Positions 45,801 to 60,300 of a stretch of DNA of 64,000 nt are shown piece after piece. The notes under the pieces are model-generated. The model was not told where the DNA came from. It saw only the letters and a list, made by a program, of their open reading frames with translations, and did no database searches. The number at the start of each line of letters is the position of its first letter. Within the stretch, counting starts at the first letter, position 1. Source of the stretch: Morella rubra (Eukaryota; Streptophyta; Magnoliopsida; Fagales; Myricaceae); the NCBI GenBank assembly GCA_003952965.2, contig CM025852.1:14171811-14235810 (forward strand). The letters are read 5' to 3'. The position numbers were made by a program, and so were the translations under genes.

Positions 45801-47539
45801 GCGGGAGGAAGGAAGAAGAATTTGGACCTTTTAACCCATCCCAAGTACTGGACTTCAAGTCTAGCTCCCTCGGACTTTCGGCCCAGTGGATGTTGTGATA
45901 AGTCGGTTAAAAATGACATCATCACCGAGATTAATGACTCAACGAAGAAGGAGCGAGATACATCCATTCGTCTCTCTTCTAATAAATCAAAAAGAATTAC
46001 TGAATGAATACGAGTTGTGGCGAATGCTGGAGGCAACTCTAATGCATGTTCATGCTAATAGAAGTGCGGATCCAATACCAAGACGACTTCTTTCTCAGGA
46101 AGTGCATATATAAATGAATTCTTGAAACAGCCAACAGGCAATTGCACTACCTTAGGAACTGCACTAGCAAGTTCTTCCTTCATACGGTAAACTAGGTGAA
46201 TTTAACGAAATCATGCCGGCTGTACCTTCATTTAGGATCGTCGTCACTCTCATTCCAATGATCCAAAGCTATCGGGTGGCCATACCTGATGAATGGAAAA
46301 GAAACACAAAAAGATTTACAAATCGTCAACTATAATTAAAGAAACAATAAATCAGTATAAACAAGAATATGACGAAAAAAAAAGATTACTATTGTTTTAA
46401 ATGTTTGGTATTCTGCAGGTTTCTATAGTGGCAAGTAAGATTGGATTCAAGAAGGAAATAAGATGTCGCCATCGAGGACAAAATTTGTTATCCTCCATAA
46501 TTCAGAAGATGAAAAGGATGGACGGGAAGTACGTGAGCATAAGGCAATGGAGAAGCGACTGATGTGCGTGTTGATGGGATCATGGGCTTTTTTGTTTTAT
46601 TTCTTTGTTGTGGCTATATTGCTATTTATAGTCGTGGTTGGGAACGCGTCTATCTTTCACCCCTAGCATTAAGTATGTGTTGTATTCGCCTTTCATTGTA
46701 AGTATTGGTTGTACCCACACACATACTTGGGGTTGTAGGTCTTGATTGTATCCACATCCCTCTCAGGTTGTTGTAAATCTTTCTTTGTTGGAAGTTTGGT
46801 AGTATTGACACGGGTTCTTAATTTTTTGCAATGTGTCCATGTTTGTTTAATTTGGTGGCGTCTTTGTTAAATAATCTTCTAAATATCAATTGTCTCCAAG
46901 TGTTTTATGAATTAAAGTTTAGGCCTTTTTCAATGAGCTTATACCCAAAAGGTAATACAAGACGTTGCTTATACATGAAAGATCATGCAATTCCCTTTTC
47001 AAGCATTTCGACAAAAATTAATCATAAAAAATAACCTACTCAATTGTGTACCCAATGTACTCAATTTGATAACATTTTCAAATATATCAAAATTATAACT
47101 CCATGTACCTAATTGTCAATTACACAACCTGCTTGAGACTCCAACATAAACATTAAAACTCCAAGCAAAGACATATGTACAAATCCATGTACCAGCTCAC
47201 TTAAACATTATAACTCCAAGCAAAGACATATGTATAGCTCCATGTATCCAAATTACATCTCCATATATCAAAAAATGGAGTATCCCACAGAATTAGCTCT
47301 CGCCACCAGCTCATGCACAAAAATGAGCCAAACAAACTTCTATTTTGATTTACATCTACAAACAAACAAAGAATGTCTGTCACTGGGTAGATTTTGTTTC
47401 ATCTCTAGATTTCTTTCCAGTACTGGTCGTTATCCCTACTAGTGGCTATGTTCCAGCAACCTGCTCAGCGTTGCCATGCACATAACAACATTTATCTCAC
47501 CTCATTTAAATCATATCCTAAAAAACAAAAAATGTAAAC
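42816..47539. other. Second copy of the gene-5'-end-like module region
   Basis: This is the equivalent of 9337-14058. The T-run/CT-run is T27(CT)6 here against T26(CT)7 in copy 1, and one G is missing near 43427. From 43882 to 47442 it is co-linear with copy 1 without net indels. The candidate exons recur at 44579-44635 (+), 46228-46285 (-) and 46463-46666 (+). No recognised gene. Confidence 0.6.
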
Positions 47540-48607
47540 TTATTCATCAAAATGGTCTTGAACAATTACCTCGCTATTTTGACCCTTAACCTTCAGGGGC
47601 CTAGGCCTAGGCGCATTTCTCTGAGATGAATTTTCCTACATTTGATTTACAATTGAAGTGTATTATTATTTTCAAGATGTTAGACACCTATAAAGATAAC
47701 ATAACACAAATTGCAAAGTATTTTGTTGAAGCTTAACTGTTGCCTCATGCAACGCATCCCCTTATCAATTGGTTGTTTAACATTGAAGGCATCCTGAGAT
47801 GCTCCAAAGGTTCCAGTCCCATCCTAGAAAAAAATTAAAAAAGAAATCAAAACGAAAGTTGCATAATATTACTTGGAACTCTAATCCAAAACAATATATT
47901 AACTCTGAACTATACCTTATTCACATCTCTCGGCTTGTACTTCTTCTTTTTAAGATGCTTAGGCGTCTCTCCTACTCCAGATGTCCAGCCTCATCCTACA
48001 AAAATAAGGTATAATTATAATATGGTTAGCACACAAGAGAAGATTAATTTGATATAATTCTCAATTTTAAAAAATATACCTTCGTTGCTTTCTTTTTAGG
48101 GGACTTTTTTTGGATATATTTGTCGATCCCTCTAAGAGGTAGCTTTCATTTTCTAGTATTATGGCCCATAGCCCCACATGTACCACACCAAATTATACAA
48201 CCCTTATGTGCGACCCTCCTAACGGGCGGTGGAGGCTCATCCGTAGCTCTCGTCCTTGCCCTCCTAGGCCTTCCCGGCCTTGCCTTAATCTTTGGAGGTA
48301 GAATCAAGTTAGCTATCACTTTTGGCCATTCTTTCGGACCAGGGATAGGGCTTATTGAAGCTGCATATGTCCTTTTGTATGTGTCCATGCAGAAGTAGTC
48401 ATTGACCAATGACTCAGGCTCCTACCTCGTATAGTACATGGTCGAAACCGCATGAGGACAAGAATGCCATTAATCTACCATCTGCCACACGTACAACTTT
48501 TATCGCATATGTTCACCACCCTCCATGACTTCGTGTGGTGGTCTACCTCAAATTCCACCTGTCACCCCATCGACAAATATAGTGTCTGCCATCACTTTTT
48601 GATCACT
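47540..48607 (-). pseudogene. Mutator-like transposase C-terminal exons, second copy
   Basis: The exon order matches 14059-15130: ENSSQRNAPRPRP tail at 47540-47635, DGTGTFGASQ, ETPKHLKKKKY, then the CGTCGAMGHNTRK knuckle and SWIM remnant. The two middle exons and their introns differ from copy 1 by several substitutions and small indels between about 47660 and 48110. One base is lost in the GVGETPK exon near 47985. The DDE domain is missing here too. Confidence 0.72.
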
Positions 48608-49470
48608 TAAGTTTTGTCTGAATGTGGAGGCATATGTCAAAGAATGTATCTTTTTATACCCTCATGATCGATGTGTTTTTCTTTTAAGTTGCATTTTTTT
48701 TATGTCATTTAGACACTGTGGCATGGTGCTCTACGTCCCGATACATGATGCTAATGTCATACACGTGGCGGCTTCTCATTGGGCGTGCCATGTTCCTTCA
48801 TTACCTGACTGGACATGTAAGTAGCGGAAGTTGATGGAAGGATGAAATCGACAAACAAAAATAACTAGGGACTGATTTGAGCAAATTTGAAACTCGGGGA
48901 CCATTTTTTAAAAGGTTGAAAAACTCAGGGACTAATTTGGTGATTTGGTGATTAACCCTAGAAATGATATTGCTAGAATTTTTACAAGGCATGATGTTGG
49001 AAACATTCAATTTAGACCCAATTACAACATCTAGAGTGGGATGAATAGGTATTTTTCCCTCTAATTAAAAATACTATGACAATTCTAGAACACGTTCTAA
49101 AATAGTCAGGTCTAGATTTAAACAATGACAAAATAATTAAGGAAAAAGTAAATCAAATTCTAATCACGCATTGGAAACGATTTTATTCACGAAGTTGAAA
49201 ACTTTTGAAGCACTTTCGAAATAAAAACCACAAAAGGTTATCAGTGCCACCTAAAATCCACAAAGAAGAGAAACCTTGCAAACGATGATTAAAACACTGC
49301 AAACCCTTTTGTTGATTGACAATCTCGATGTAATGATCTGAATAACCCTACTCGGACCCACACCATGCAAAAACAACCTCAGACCTTTGAGCCTCTTCTT
49401 ATGGATGCTTCACGAATGGTCTCGTTCTTCAACAACGGAACTACTCTAGCAGTCTGAAAGCTTCAACAAG
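48608..49470. other. Degenerate LTR-like flank, second copy
   Basis: Equivalent to 15131-15993 at a constant offset of 33477. No gene. It ends with AAG, the target duplication of the CACTA element. Confidence 0.4.
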
Positions 49471-52252
49471 CACTACAAAAAAACCGACCTTTAGCAGCGG
49501 TCAGAAACTGTTGCTAAAGGTCAAAATACCACTGCTATAGCTCCGTTGCAATAGGTCTGTAGCGGCAGTTTAGGCGATCGCTGGTGAAGACGCCAATCAA
49601 TAGTGGCAGTCATCTAGAGGAGTTTGTGACTACCGTTATAGACTCAAAGTGCAATTGTGCCTTTTTTTCTTTGCAGCATGCTACAAGTCTTTAGCAGTGT
49701 TTGCAAAACGCTGCTATAGACTACTCTACTGTGGCATTTGTTAAAAGCTAAATCGAATTTTAAAAACGCTGCTATATGTCTATAGAAACATTTTTGTGAC
49801 TGCCGCTAAAGGTCTATGCCAGCATTTTTTTTTTTTTGCTAGCATTTTAGAACGCCACTATATCAGTTTTAAAAACGCTGCAATAGATACATGTGTAAAA
49901 ACCTGCGTTTTTTTCTATATTTTCCTATAATAAAAATTTTATTATAAATTTTAATTGATTGATTCAAAAAGAGAAAAGTGTAATAAAACAAAATATATTT
50001 CATCATTGATAAATAACCACGTCTTACAAGTTTTGCATCAAACAAAATAAGTTCTAAATTTTCTCAGTAGACTAAAAACTAACAAGTCATGACATTTAAC
50101 AACAAATAACTATAAATTTAATCCTCCACACTTCAGCACCATCTGCTCCTACTGCACCAGCATCATCGGTCATTTGTCTGCTATTACAATAATGTAAAAT
50201 TAACAAACAGTAATGACATGAACAAAGATAAAAGAGCTTAGTACACACTTAAAATTAAATTAATGGCAGTATTCATTTATGTTTGTATCTTACCAACAAA
50301 CTTTTTCCGGCTTGCATGAGATGATCTATGAATTGATGGTGAACTTGGTTGTTGGGATTGGCAACATCTTGGTTTTCACGTTGCTCCTACAAAAGTTAAA
50401 CAAACAATTAACTAGAAAAATACATAAATAGAATCAATAGTAATATTGAGGATAAGTAAATAAAACTTTTACCCAAGCTTGTGCCATCATTTGTATTGTA
50501 GATTTAAGCGATGCTACTTAGACTCCAACTTCATTTTATCCATTTTCATATTTCCTTGTTACTAGAGGATGCGGCTGACTGGATCTTACGTGTTGTTGGT
50601 AGGATGAGATGAAGGAGTTGGTCCTAATCCAACGCCGCGAATGCGACCATGTCGTTCTGGACCAATCACTTGTGCATATCGGTCAGATGGTGACCAACCG
50701 ATGCTGCCATCCACTCTAAATTGGTCAAAGTTTGTGAACTTCCTGAATCGTTCAGTCCAATCTCCTCCATTCGCCTCTGAAAGAATAGAACATACAATTA
50801 AATTTGAATTAAAATTTGCACATTCAAATCAAAATTGATGTAATAATGACATACTATTTTCTCTGCTACGTCCGGATTTATTGGAGATCCGTCAGAACGT
50901 GATATGGACAGTTTATATAACTCTGCTCGATCAATTGGAACTTGTTTCTCTTTTTCCTGCATCACAAACACCATATGGAATGATGAAATTGTAAATTACT
51001 TATAAGAATCCTAATAATAAAATATACCAGTAAACAAACTAATTAAGTACTATGTACCAACTCGTGAGCATGACGTGCAAAGCTCCTAGATCCTGCAGTG
51101 TGTAGCAATGTTTTGAGCGTTCGGGAATGGTTTAATTCAAAGGGAGAGAAACGGTGAATTTTGACATTTTTTAAGACAAGTCAAAGCTCACCGTTTTGAG
51201 AATTTTTTTTTTTTAAATTTATAGTTTTTCAGTTTTTTTAATAATAAGGTATATACATGTTATGCGTTTTTAGTAAATTAAAATCAATTGTAATTTGTAA
51301 TAGTATTTAAAAATCTTTATACTTAGTATTAAATACATAGCATATTATTTTACACTCTTTTTTATAACTAGTATAATAATCTTAATTAAAATAGGTTGGT
51401 AGTAATAATATATAATACTTATAATTTAAAAGTATAATGTCTTCTATATAACATTCCATGATTTGTTATATGTGTTTATCATATAGATGATATGTGCTAA
51501 TTAACCTAAGTACTTTATATGTATGTACCTATATACCTAATGACTAAATCATAGCCTCTAAGACCATATATTAAATTATGTATTTTAATTGCATGAGCTA
51601 ATCTCTCAATATCTTTTTGTTTGAAATTAATAATATGTCCTAATTAAATAGTATTATATTACTAATTATTCAAAATATATATGCTCATTATAAGTATGAT
51701 AATAGATGTTTTCTAAACTACTTAGATTTAGTCAATAAATATGCAATTACCATAACAACCATAGGTATAATTTAAAATATATCATATAACAACTTCAATT
51801 TTCATAACAACCCTCTAATTCCATATTTTATTAAGTAGGTCCTTTAAAATAAAAATTTTCAAATACATGACAAAATAAAATTATATATGAAAAGGAATAT
51901 AATAATATATAAAATAATTATTAACATTAAATAACTTATAATTAATAAATAAAATTATTATTTTTACTTATACCTATAGCAACGTTTGTTGGCACAAATG
52001 CTGCTAAAGGTGGGCGATTTAGTGGTGGTCACAGTGACCACCGCTATAGATACCCAATTTTTAGTAGCGTTTGTGCACAAACGCTGCTAAAAATTAGACC
52101 TATAGTGGCAGTTGTGGAAAAACGCCGCTAGAAGTCAAACTTTTGGCGGCTGAAAAATGCCGCTAAAGAGACTGCCTCTATAGGTGGGTTTTTTTATTTT
52201 TTAGCAGCAGCGTTTGTGGACAAACGCCGTTAAGACCAGTTTTTTTGTAGTG
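49471..52252. mobile_element. CACTA transposon, second copy
   Basis: The ends and the AAG target duplication (49468-49470 and 52253-52255) are identical to those of 15994-18841, and so are the subterminal repeats. The element is 2782 bp, 66 bp shorter than copy 1. Nearly all of the difference is concentrated at 50013-51030, the gene remnant, while the flanking 540 bp and 1.2 kb match closely. Confidence 0.93.
50119..51110 (-). pseudogene. Ptta/En/Spm-type gene remnant, second copy (diverged)
   Basis: The same exons are recognisable: SFARHAHELV, VPIDRAELYKL, then IGWSPSDRYAQVIG and RGVGLGPTPSSHPTNN, and the Ala-rich tail. Many substitutions and small deletions separate it from 16649-17700: for example the tail exon is shortened near 50130-50175 and the KMRDKMKTM stretch has lost bases. 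The reading frame is broken repeatedly. Confidence 0.62.
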
Positions 52253-53027
52253 AAGGAAGGCTAGTTTTAAGGTGATTGGATGAGAGAAAAACCTAGCAAT
52301 TTAGATTTGAAATATCTAAGGTGTTTTTCTCTCTCGATGGGGGCTTAAAAAACAATAATTTGGCATTTTAGAGTTAGATCTCGCTCACCTAAAGTATATA
52401 AATGAATCTATTAGTTAGAGTTCAAATAGGATTTAGAAACGAATATGAATTTTGAAAATTTATTTTTTTCCCTTGAGGAAGGGTCGAGCGACTATCAAGA
52501 GAGCTTCTTCATTTTGAATTAGCTTAAGCCAGGCAACGGGAATAAGGTAAGCAAACTCTCTTTGTGAAAAGTCACATCATTTGCTCGAGCTAGTTAGGGC
52601 ATGTATAAGGAGCGAACCCTCTATGTGAAAATTCACAACATTGGCTAAACGAAATCTCTCTCTAAAATTCCACACCATTTGCTCTATCCAACTAGCACAT
52701 ATTTGGCTGGCGAAACCTCTCTATGGAAAGCCACATCTTTCAATCAAGCCAGCTAGTGTACATCTGGCGAGCGAGTGCTCTCTATGATGTCTTTACATGG
52801 TATGTTCGAGCTTTGGTGAACTCATTAGAATCTTCATTGTTTAGGTCTTAATGAGATCAACTCTTCATCTTCTTAATTATCACTTATATTTAAGAGACAC
52901 TAGACACGATACAACTTAATTTCAACTTTCATTCGACACACACAGAAGAAGCCAATACAAATAGAGACCCACAATATTGATGTGCTTCATTGAAAAAATA
53001 ATGTGTTATGAAATTTCATATAGATAT
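52253..53027. other. Repeat-rich flank, second copy
   Basis: Equivalent to 18842-19616 with no net indel. The about 60-bp degenerate repeats recur at 52541-52796. It ends at GATAT (53023-53027), the target duplication of the Sirevirus. No gene. Confidence 0.45.
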
Positions 53028-54207
53028 TGAATGGAATTATTTAAAACTCAATACAACAACAACTGAACCTAGAGGGGGGGGGTGAATAGGTTCTGCAGCT
53101 AAAACTTTAAATCTTTTCAATTTAACATAACGTTTTCTGCACAAACTACACAAACCAGATCAGTAAGTTCAATACCCACACGTTTTACAACAATGCAAAT
53201 AATCCAATAGACAACAAATCAATTAAGTTTGAATCTATATTCAAGATTCTTTCAAAACAAGAACACCTGAAACTTTAGTATATAGTTCACGATTATTAAC
53301 TCTTTAATCAAGAACAATAATTAACAGATCAATCACCACACAAAGACACAAATCTTTTGGTTACGAAGAGAAAATCTCTTGGAAACAAATTCCAAGAGAG
53401 AAAAACTCTCCGGGCCTGTAGGCCAGGTAACGATTTCACTAGCTTTTCAAACTCAAAATACAAGGTGATCCATAGACTCAAGAATACCCAATATCCTAGT
53501 CTAACACACTTGATTTCTTACCCGAACAACACCATTCGGATCTGCTCCAATGCAGGGAATGAGAACCTCTCATCCATTCAAAAAGCTATCTACCTTTACC
53601 TAGCTATTCATACCTTGCCGTCCTCCATTGCGAACTCGCAACAACAGCAACACAAACTTGGCACTTGGCACTTGGACCTTCAAGATTTCAGCAACCTCCG
53701 AAAGTCTTGAATCTCTTTTGGGGAAATAACCACGGTGATCAATCTATAGAACTAAGAATCCTAAAGAGAGGGGTTTATCTTCAAGGCTCCATTCTCAGTT
53801 CATACACAAGAAGGCTCAGAAAAATGGGGGCAGAAACATGCAAGAGAGGTTTCACGTAGAAGGCACGATATTTCTTGATTTTTCTGAACAATCTTTCGTA
53901 ATAGAATCAAGGGGGTTATAAGCTCTGGGTGACTACGGTTTTAAGTGGAGGGTCTAAGGCTTTTTGGGTCTTTCATGACGTCATCCATTTAGTTATAAAC
54001 GGACTAACCAACTTCTGTTGCTGCAGTGCCCCAAATCGCGCTTCTATCTACTTGCGTCTGACTTCCAGCTAACTTGACATTTCTGGGTAAAAACTCAGCC
54101 TTTTACTTCTATCTTCAGTTCTTCATAGTAGCTTCGAAACACCTTAATATCTCAGGAAATAAACTAAATTACATGTGAAGTATAGCCAACTAAAATAGTC
54201 CTTAACA
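53028..54207 (-). repeat. 3' LTR of Sirevirus B, second copy
   Basis: I see no difference from 19617-20796, including the extra ACTTGGC repeat and the CTGTAGGCC variant that separate it from the 5' LTRs. Confidence 0.92.
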
Positions 54208-54221
54208 ATCTCCCCCTTTGG
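54208..54221 (-). other. Polypurine tract of Sirevirus B, second copy
   Basis: On the minus strand CCAAAGGGGGAGAT abuts the 3' LTR, as in copy 1. The additional GGGGGAG motifs recur upstream. Confidence 0.88.
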
Positions 54222-54799
54222 CTAACTTCATGACAAACAAAAATCCCAACCCCAAGGACATGGATTCTGTTGATCACCACCACAGAACCCATTTACATAT
54301 GACAAGCCTATGAACTCTATCATAGCCTATTCTATAACTTCCTGAGATTTTCAAATACCTGCAGCAAACAACTCAGCAAACCACAATATTTATCTTGTTA
54401 GATTAAAAATAACATCAATGCAATAGGAGTTAATTATATATTTTAGGAATACTTCTCTCCCCCTGAGACTAGTATCCCTTCCAAGATAGAGAGAGGATAG
54501 AAGGACTCTCCCCCTATGTGTTAGCATGTTTATTCAATTTACATAGGATTATAATCAACACTTCATGCTAATCAATCCAATGCAGCACAACATATAACAT
54601 AGGAATCATAGAAGTTTCAGCAACTTAACATAAGGATAATAACGTTCAGCAGACCATACGAAACAGAACAAAAGTGCAACAGATAAAGTGCAGCAGATAT
54701 AATAAAAGTTCAACCAAAAAGCGCTGCAAATACAGATCAACAGCAGAACAACAGAGATATACTTACTCCCCCTTTTGTCAAGAAGGGAGCCAAAGAAAA

Positions 54800-56092
54800 C
54801 TAGGCAGAGTTGTCAGCCTCAGAGAGTGAATGCGCAGTAGTTGCGCCAGCAGAGAGTTCGTTGTCCTCGTCATCCAAGGGCGAGTCAGATCGGTCAGGGT
54901 CCTCAACTCCTCCAGCCATACTCGAGGCACCTTGAGTGCCCACCACATTCAAATGCTTACATATAGTTGCTACATCATTCAGCACTTTGGACAAGGTAAG
55001 TTTCATGGTCTGTTGGGTGGCAAGCAATGAAGATTGGACAGAGGAAGAAGTGTTTGACCTCTCAGTGAGCAGTTTCAAAGCCTCAACAATATAACTCATA
55101 TCAGATTGCATGGGGCCTTGACTAGGGGAGGTAAAGGATTTTTTAAGGCCACGATGAGATTTGCTCTGGTTCAAGGTAGTAGGCCCCAGAGGTTGAGCTA
55201 AGTTTCAAGCGGGGCTCATTGCGAGGGATGGTAATGCAACTTGAACTCAGAAATTTCATGATGAGACAAGGGTATGGCAGTAAACTTGTGGTGGAGTTAG
55301 ACTGAAATACCTTGATCATATGAGCACATATGTGTGAGGGCAAATCAATGCTGTCATTCACTAAAAACGCATATAGAAAACGCATGCGTTCATATGATAA
55401 TTGGGATAAGGATTTTGTCGGAAATATATTAGTAGAGACAATTCTACTAATAATTTGATTTTCCACAGAGAAGAGTTTAGAATTAAACTCTTTGGCTGTA
55501 AAGCACATGTTCTTATCAGCAAATAATGTGGCCATAGTACTAGGTGAAGGTCGGGCAGAGGCATATAAGGGAATACAGGACGATTCACCCTAGGGATACC
55601 TAGGCATTGTGCCAGGAAAGAGGGATGAACATCTAGAAAGGCTCCACGAAAATAAATGGCAAATGAATTTGTATCAGAGATGGCATGAATGTTGGAGTAA
55701 AATTCTCTTACCACCTCCTCAGAGGGAGGAATTAGTTTGGTGAGGAGGCCTTCCCATCCTCTGGACACAATTTTGTCTGAAAACCGTAAATGCGTCAATT
55801 CATCCAGAAGGACTTCCCTCTCCAATATGACACCCTTTGTGCTGAATTTCTTTGTATAATGTGACTCGGCCTCAACATTAAGAAACTTGGAAGCAGGTAC
55901 ATTGTCAGGTGAGGCATCACGTTGTTTTTCCTTTCCTTTATATAAGCGAGATGAGCTTTGAGCCACTTGGCTCTTAGTACGTTTGGAGACTGGTTCATGC
56001 ACGGGAGAGCCAGGTTGTGGATGAGATGATTTGGCAGGAGAGGCTGGCCTTTTCTGAGCATTTTTCACTGCTGCATGTTTTACTCGAGCCAT
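54800..56092 (-). pseudogene. Extra 3' ORF of Sirevirus B, second copy
   Basis: It starts at 56092 right after a pyrimidine run and CAG. The three-frame structure is identical to 21389-22681, with the same two frameshifts, so the damage predates the duplication. It has the same basic Ser/Pro-rich N-terminus, VVREFYSNI...FLAQCLGI domain and acidic C-terminus. Confidence 0.75.
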
Positions 56093-56230
56093 CTGTAAAA
56101 AAAAATTTATCGTGAGCTTAACAATAAATGTTATAGGTAAAAACAAAGATGATGAATAGCCCATTAAATGTACGCTTACAGGGTTACCGAGACTTAGATG
56201 TCCAATATTGCAACTTACTATTACCCACAT

Positions 56231-56883
56231 GTTAATTTTTGTTTTTAAAATGAATTAATCTATCACCCCATTTTTATACACTTAACCCAAGGACACATTT
56301 CATGAAATCTGGATTTTAGTTTTAAGAATAACTACTACTGACCCATTACTTTATATAAAATCATTAGTCGAGTAACCTAGATATACCAGAAATTTCAAAG
56401 CTAATGACGGATACTGCAAATGGGGAAATTTTGAAAACCTAGGTTTATTGAAGTACTAAGTAAGCGGCACAAGTGTAAGCTGGATTAACAAATCCATGTA
56501 ATAGAGGGAGAAGCACATGCAATAAATCAATAAAATACAAAACCCATTAACTAGGAGACAGCTCGAACTGATTTCGGGACCACAAGTAAGTAATTATAAA
56601 TCTCACATTTAGTCAATATTAAATGAAGAGAGAGAGAGAGAGAGAGAGAGATTTGTACCTTTTCGTGGACTTAAGAGATGCTTAAACAAAGTGGTGGGGA
56701 AAGATTCAAACAAATGCAAGTGGGGAGAAGTGGGGTAAGCGACAATAGAGAAAATGAAGATGAGCGGCGCAGAGAAGAGGGAGCCAAAGAAAATATCGGA
56801 AGGACGTAGGGTTAGTGGGTTCATTAAGGACATAATGGGAAATTGATGTAAAAAGAACAAAAAGACAAAATTATTTTAAGTAC
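56231..56883. other. Spacer between pol and extra ORF, second copy
   Basis: Equivalent to 22820-23472. AT-rich, no gene, includes the GA microsatellite. Confidence 0.5.
56628..56651 (+). repeat. (GA)12 microsatellite, second copy
   Basis: Twelve GA units, the same number as at 23217-23240. Confidence 0.9.
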
Positions 56884-57371
56884 ATGGAGTCTAGACGAAA
56901 TACCGCATATTGGGCATCCCGAGATATCGCACACTTAGAGACGCCTGCAGTCCTGGCCGGTCATCCCAGGCAAACAGGTCTGCCCTGTCGTTCTGGGCTT
57001 GTCCCCAGTCATCCCGGCATACAGGTGCACCTCGGCCATCCCGGGCATACCGAGCTCCCTTGTCTTACTTGTCTTCCCGGGCATATTTGCGCCCCTGACT
57101 TACCTGTCTTCCGGGGCAGTTGACTTACCAGTCTTGGGCATTGACTTACCAGTCTATTGGGGCATTTTAGCGCTGTCTGACCGGGCTTTTTCTTTTACAA
57201 ACACACCCGGCCTTGCGGAACTACCCTGTATCATGGCCTTTGTCCCGGGCATCCTCTCAATACAGGTCTCTCCTGTATTACCGGGCTTGTCCCGTTCATC
57301 CCGGTCAGCCCAGGCCCCGAATTTATCCTGGCTTACAGAGCTTATCCCCGGTCTTATTTTTAAAAAACCAC
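56884..57371. repeat. GC-rich degenerate repeat block, second copy
   Basis: Equivalent to 23473-23960, with the same 'CATCCCGGGCATAC' variants and no visible difference in length. Confidence 0.6.
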
Positions 57372-57394
57372 TCCAACATAAGACATAGAACATT

Positions 57395-60300
57395 TTATAA
57401 CATAATAGATGGTGAAAAATTATTTAACTTCCTAAGCAAAGCTTGATTGGCTAGTACATTAAATAAAGCGGAATACCAACAATTATTTTTAGGCATTTGA
57501 CAAATACCAACAGCTTGCCTTAAACATTCAAATCTTGCCGAATCAAGTGGTTTTGTAAATAAATCAGCAAGTTGATTTTCTGTAGGTACATGTTCAATAG
57601 AGATAACTTGTTTTTCTACTAAGTCACGTATAAAGTGATGCCTAATGTCTATATGCTTTGTTCTTGAGTGCTGTACAGGATTTTTAGAAATATTGATTGC
57701 ACTCGTATTATCACAATAAACAAGCATAGAATCTTGATGAATGTCATAATCATAGAGCATTTGTTTCATCCATAAGAGTTGTGTACAACAACTACCCATG
57801 GCTATATATTCGGCCTCAGCAGTTGACAAAGAGTACGAAATGAGTGTTAGATTCTTTAGAGTACCAAATACCATAATCAATAGTACCATTAACATAGCGA
57901 ATTATTTTCTTCACTGCATCCATATGAGATTCTTTGGGATTTGCTTGAAATCTAGCACAAATCCCTACACTAAAAGATATATCTGGTCTGCTAGCAGTTA
58001 AGTATAATTCATCAATTTTACCGAGGTATTCATTGGTACCTTGGTATGCTTCTTACTGTCTAAACCAAAACGTTTTACTAAGTTCTTTGCATATTTTGAC
58101 TGAGAGATAAACAGCCCTTCCTTGCATTGTTTAATTTGCAGTCCTAGAAAATAATGTAATTCACCTACCATACTCATTTCAAATTCTTTTTTCATGGATT
58201 CTGCAAACTCATTAGCAAGTGACTCTATTGGTGAACCGAACACTATATCATCTACATAAATTTGGCTATTATAAGATGTTTGTTAGTTTTCTTTATAAAG
58301 AGAGTGCGATCAGCACCTCCTCTATCAAACCCTTTTTCAAGCAAATATGTGGTTAATCTTTCGTACCAAGCTCTAGGAGCTTGTTTTAACCCATAGAGAG
58401 CTTTCTTAAGCTTGAAAACATGATTAGGATACTTAGGATCTATAAATCCTTTTGGTTGTTCTACAAACACTTCTTCTTGCAGAATACCATTTAAAAATGC
58501 GGATTTTACATCCATTTGATATAATTTAAAACCCATTGAACAAGATATGCTAATAAAATTCGAATGGATTCTAATCTTGCTACTGGTGCAAAGTTTCATC
58601 GAAATCGATGCCTTCTATTTGAGAGTAGCCTTGAGCTACAAGGGGCTTTATTTCTAACCACTACACCATTTTCATCAGATTTGTTCTTATAGATCCATTT
58701 TGTACCAATAATATTGTTATTAGTAGGTCTAGGTACTAAATACCACACATCATTCCTAATGAATTGATTTAGCTCTTCATGCATGGCATTAACCCAACAT
58801 TCATCCTTTAAAGCCTCATTAATATTTTTCGGTTCAACCAAAGACACATAGCATGAATATGAAATTTGGTTTAGAACTCTACCTCTTAACCTCATACCTT
58901 CATTTATCTGACCAATGACATTTTGTTTAGGATGATTCAGTTTCACTCGTGAAGAGGGTTCTTTAGCTTCATCAGAGTCAGAGTCTTTGTTTCCATCAGA
59001 TTCTGTGTCAACTTGATCATCATTTCCTCAGTTAATTCTGAATGCTCTGTAGCTTCATGCTCTTCTTCAACCTGATTTTCTTGTTTCTCAACAGTATTCT
59101 CAAGCTCATTCAGGTTAGTAGCATCATATAAATCATCATCTATTTTAACATTAATGGTTTCCATAACAGTGAGAGTACGTAGATTAAAAACTCGATAAGC
59201 CCTACTAGATGATGAATATCCTAAAAATATTCCTTCATCACTACGTGTGTCAAATTTACCTAAGTTTTCTCTATCACGTAGAATGTAACACTTACTACCA
59301 AATATTTTAAAATACTTCACTGTAGGTCTTTTTCATACCATATTTCATAAGGCGTTTTATGAGTTTTAGGACGAAGATAGACACGATTTATAATATGACA
59401 TGCAGTGTTTATTGCTTCACCCCAAAATTTTTGGGCAATACTTTACTATGAAGCATAACCCGAGCCATTTCTTGAAGGACTCGGTTTTTCCTTTCTACTA
59501 CTCCGTTTTGCTGTGGAGTAATGGGTGCTGAAAATTCTTTATGTATTCCTTCTTCATGGCAAAATGTTTGTAAGCTTGAATTATCGAACTCTGTCCCATG
59601 GTCACTTCGAATTCTTAAAATTTTACATCCTTGTTCATTTTTCAAACGATTACAAAGTCTTTTAACCTTCTCAAAGGTTTCAGACTTGTCTCTTAGTAAC
59701 TCAATCCAGGTATACCTGGAGAAATCATCTACTACAACAAGTATGTATTTTCTGCCACCAAGACTTTCAGTCCTTGTTGGCCCCATTAAGTCCATATGCA
59801 ATAATTCTAAACATTTCGAAGTACGAATATTAGTTGTCTTCTTATGAGATGTTCTAACTTGTTTGCCAAGTTGACATGGTCCACAAACTTTGTCAACTAT
59901 CTTAGCTAATTTAGGAACACCATCAACTATACTAGAAATGTTCGATAAGTCTCTATAATTTAAGTGACCTAATCTTTGATGCCAAAGTTGAGATATATCA
60001 ATTTTTGAACTATTACATGATACATCAGCATTAATAACTAGTCCATAACAATTATCCGATGTACGAGTTCCACTAAAAATGGATTTACCTTTAGAATCAA
60101 TCACCGAACAATTATTTTTGGTGAATTTAACATCAAGACCAGCATCACATATCTGACTTATGCTTAATAAATTCGATTTTAAACCTTGCACATAGAACAC
60201 ATCATTAAAAATCAAATTGCCAGGGAGAGTTATAGATCCTTTACCAAGAATTTCAGACTTGCTTCCATCTCCAAAAGTTACAGCACCTCCTTTGCTATCT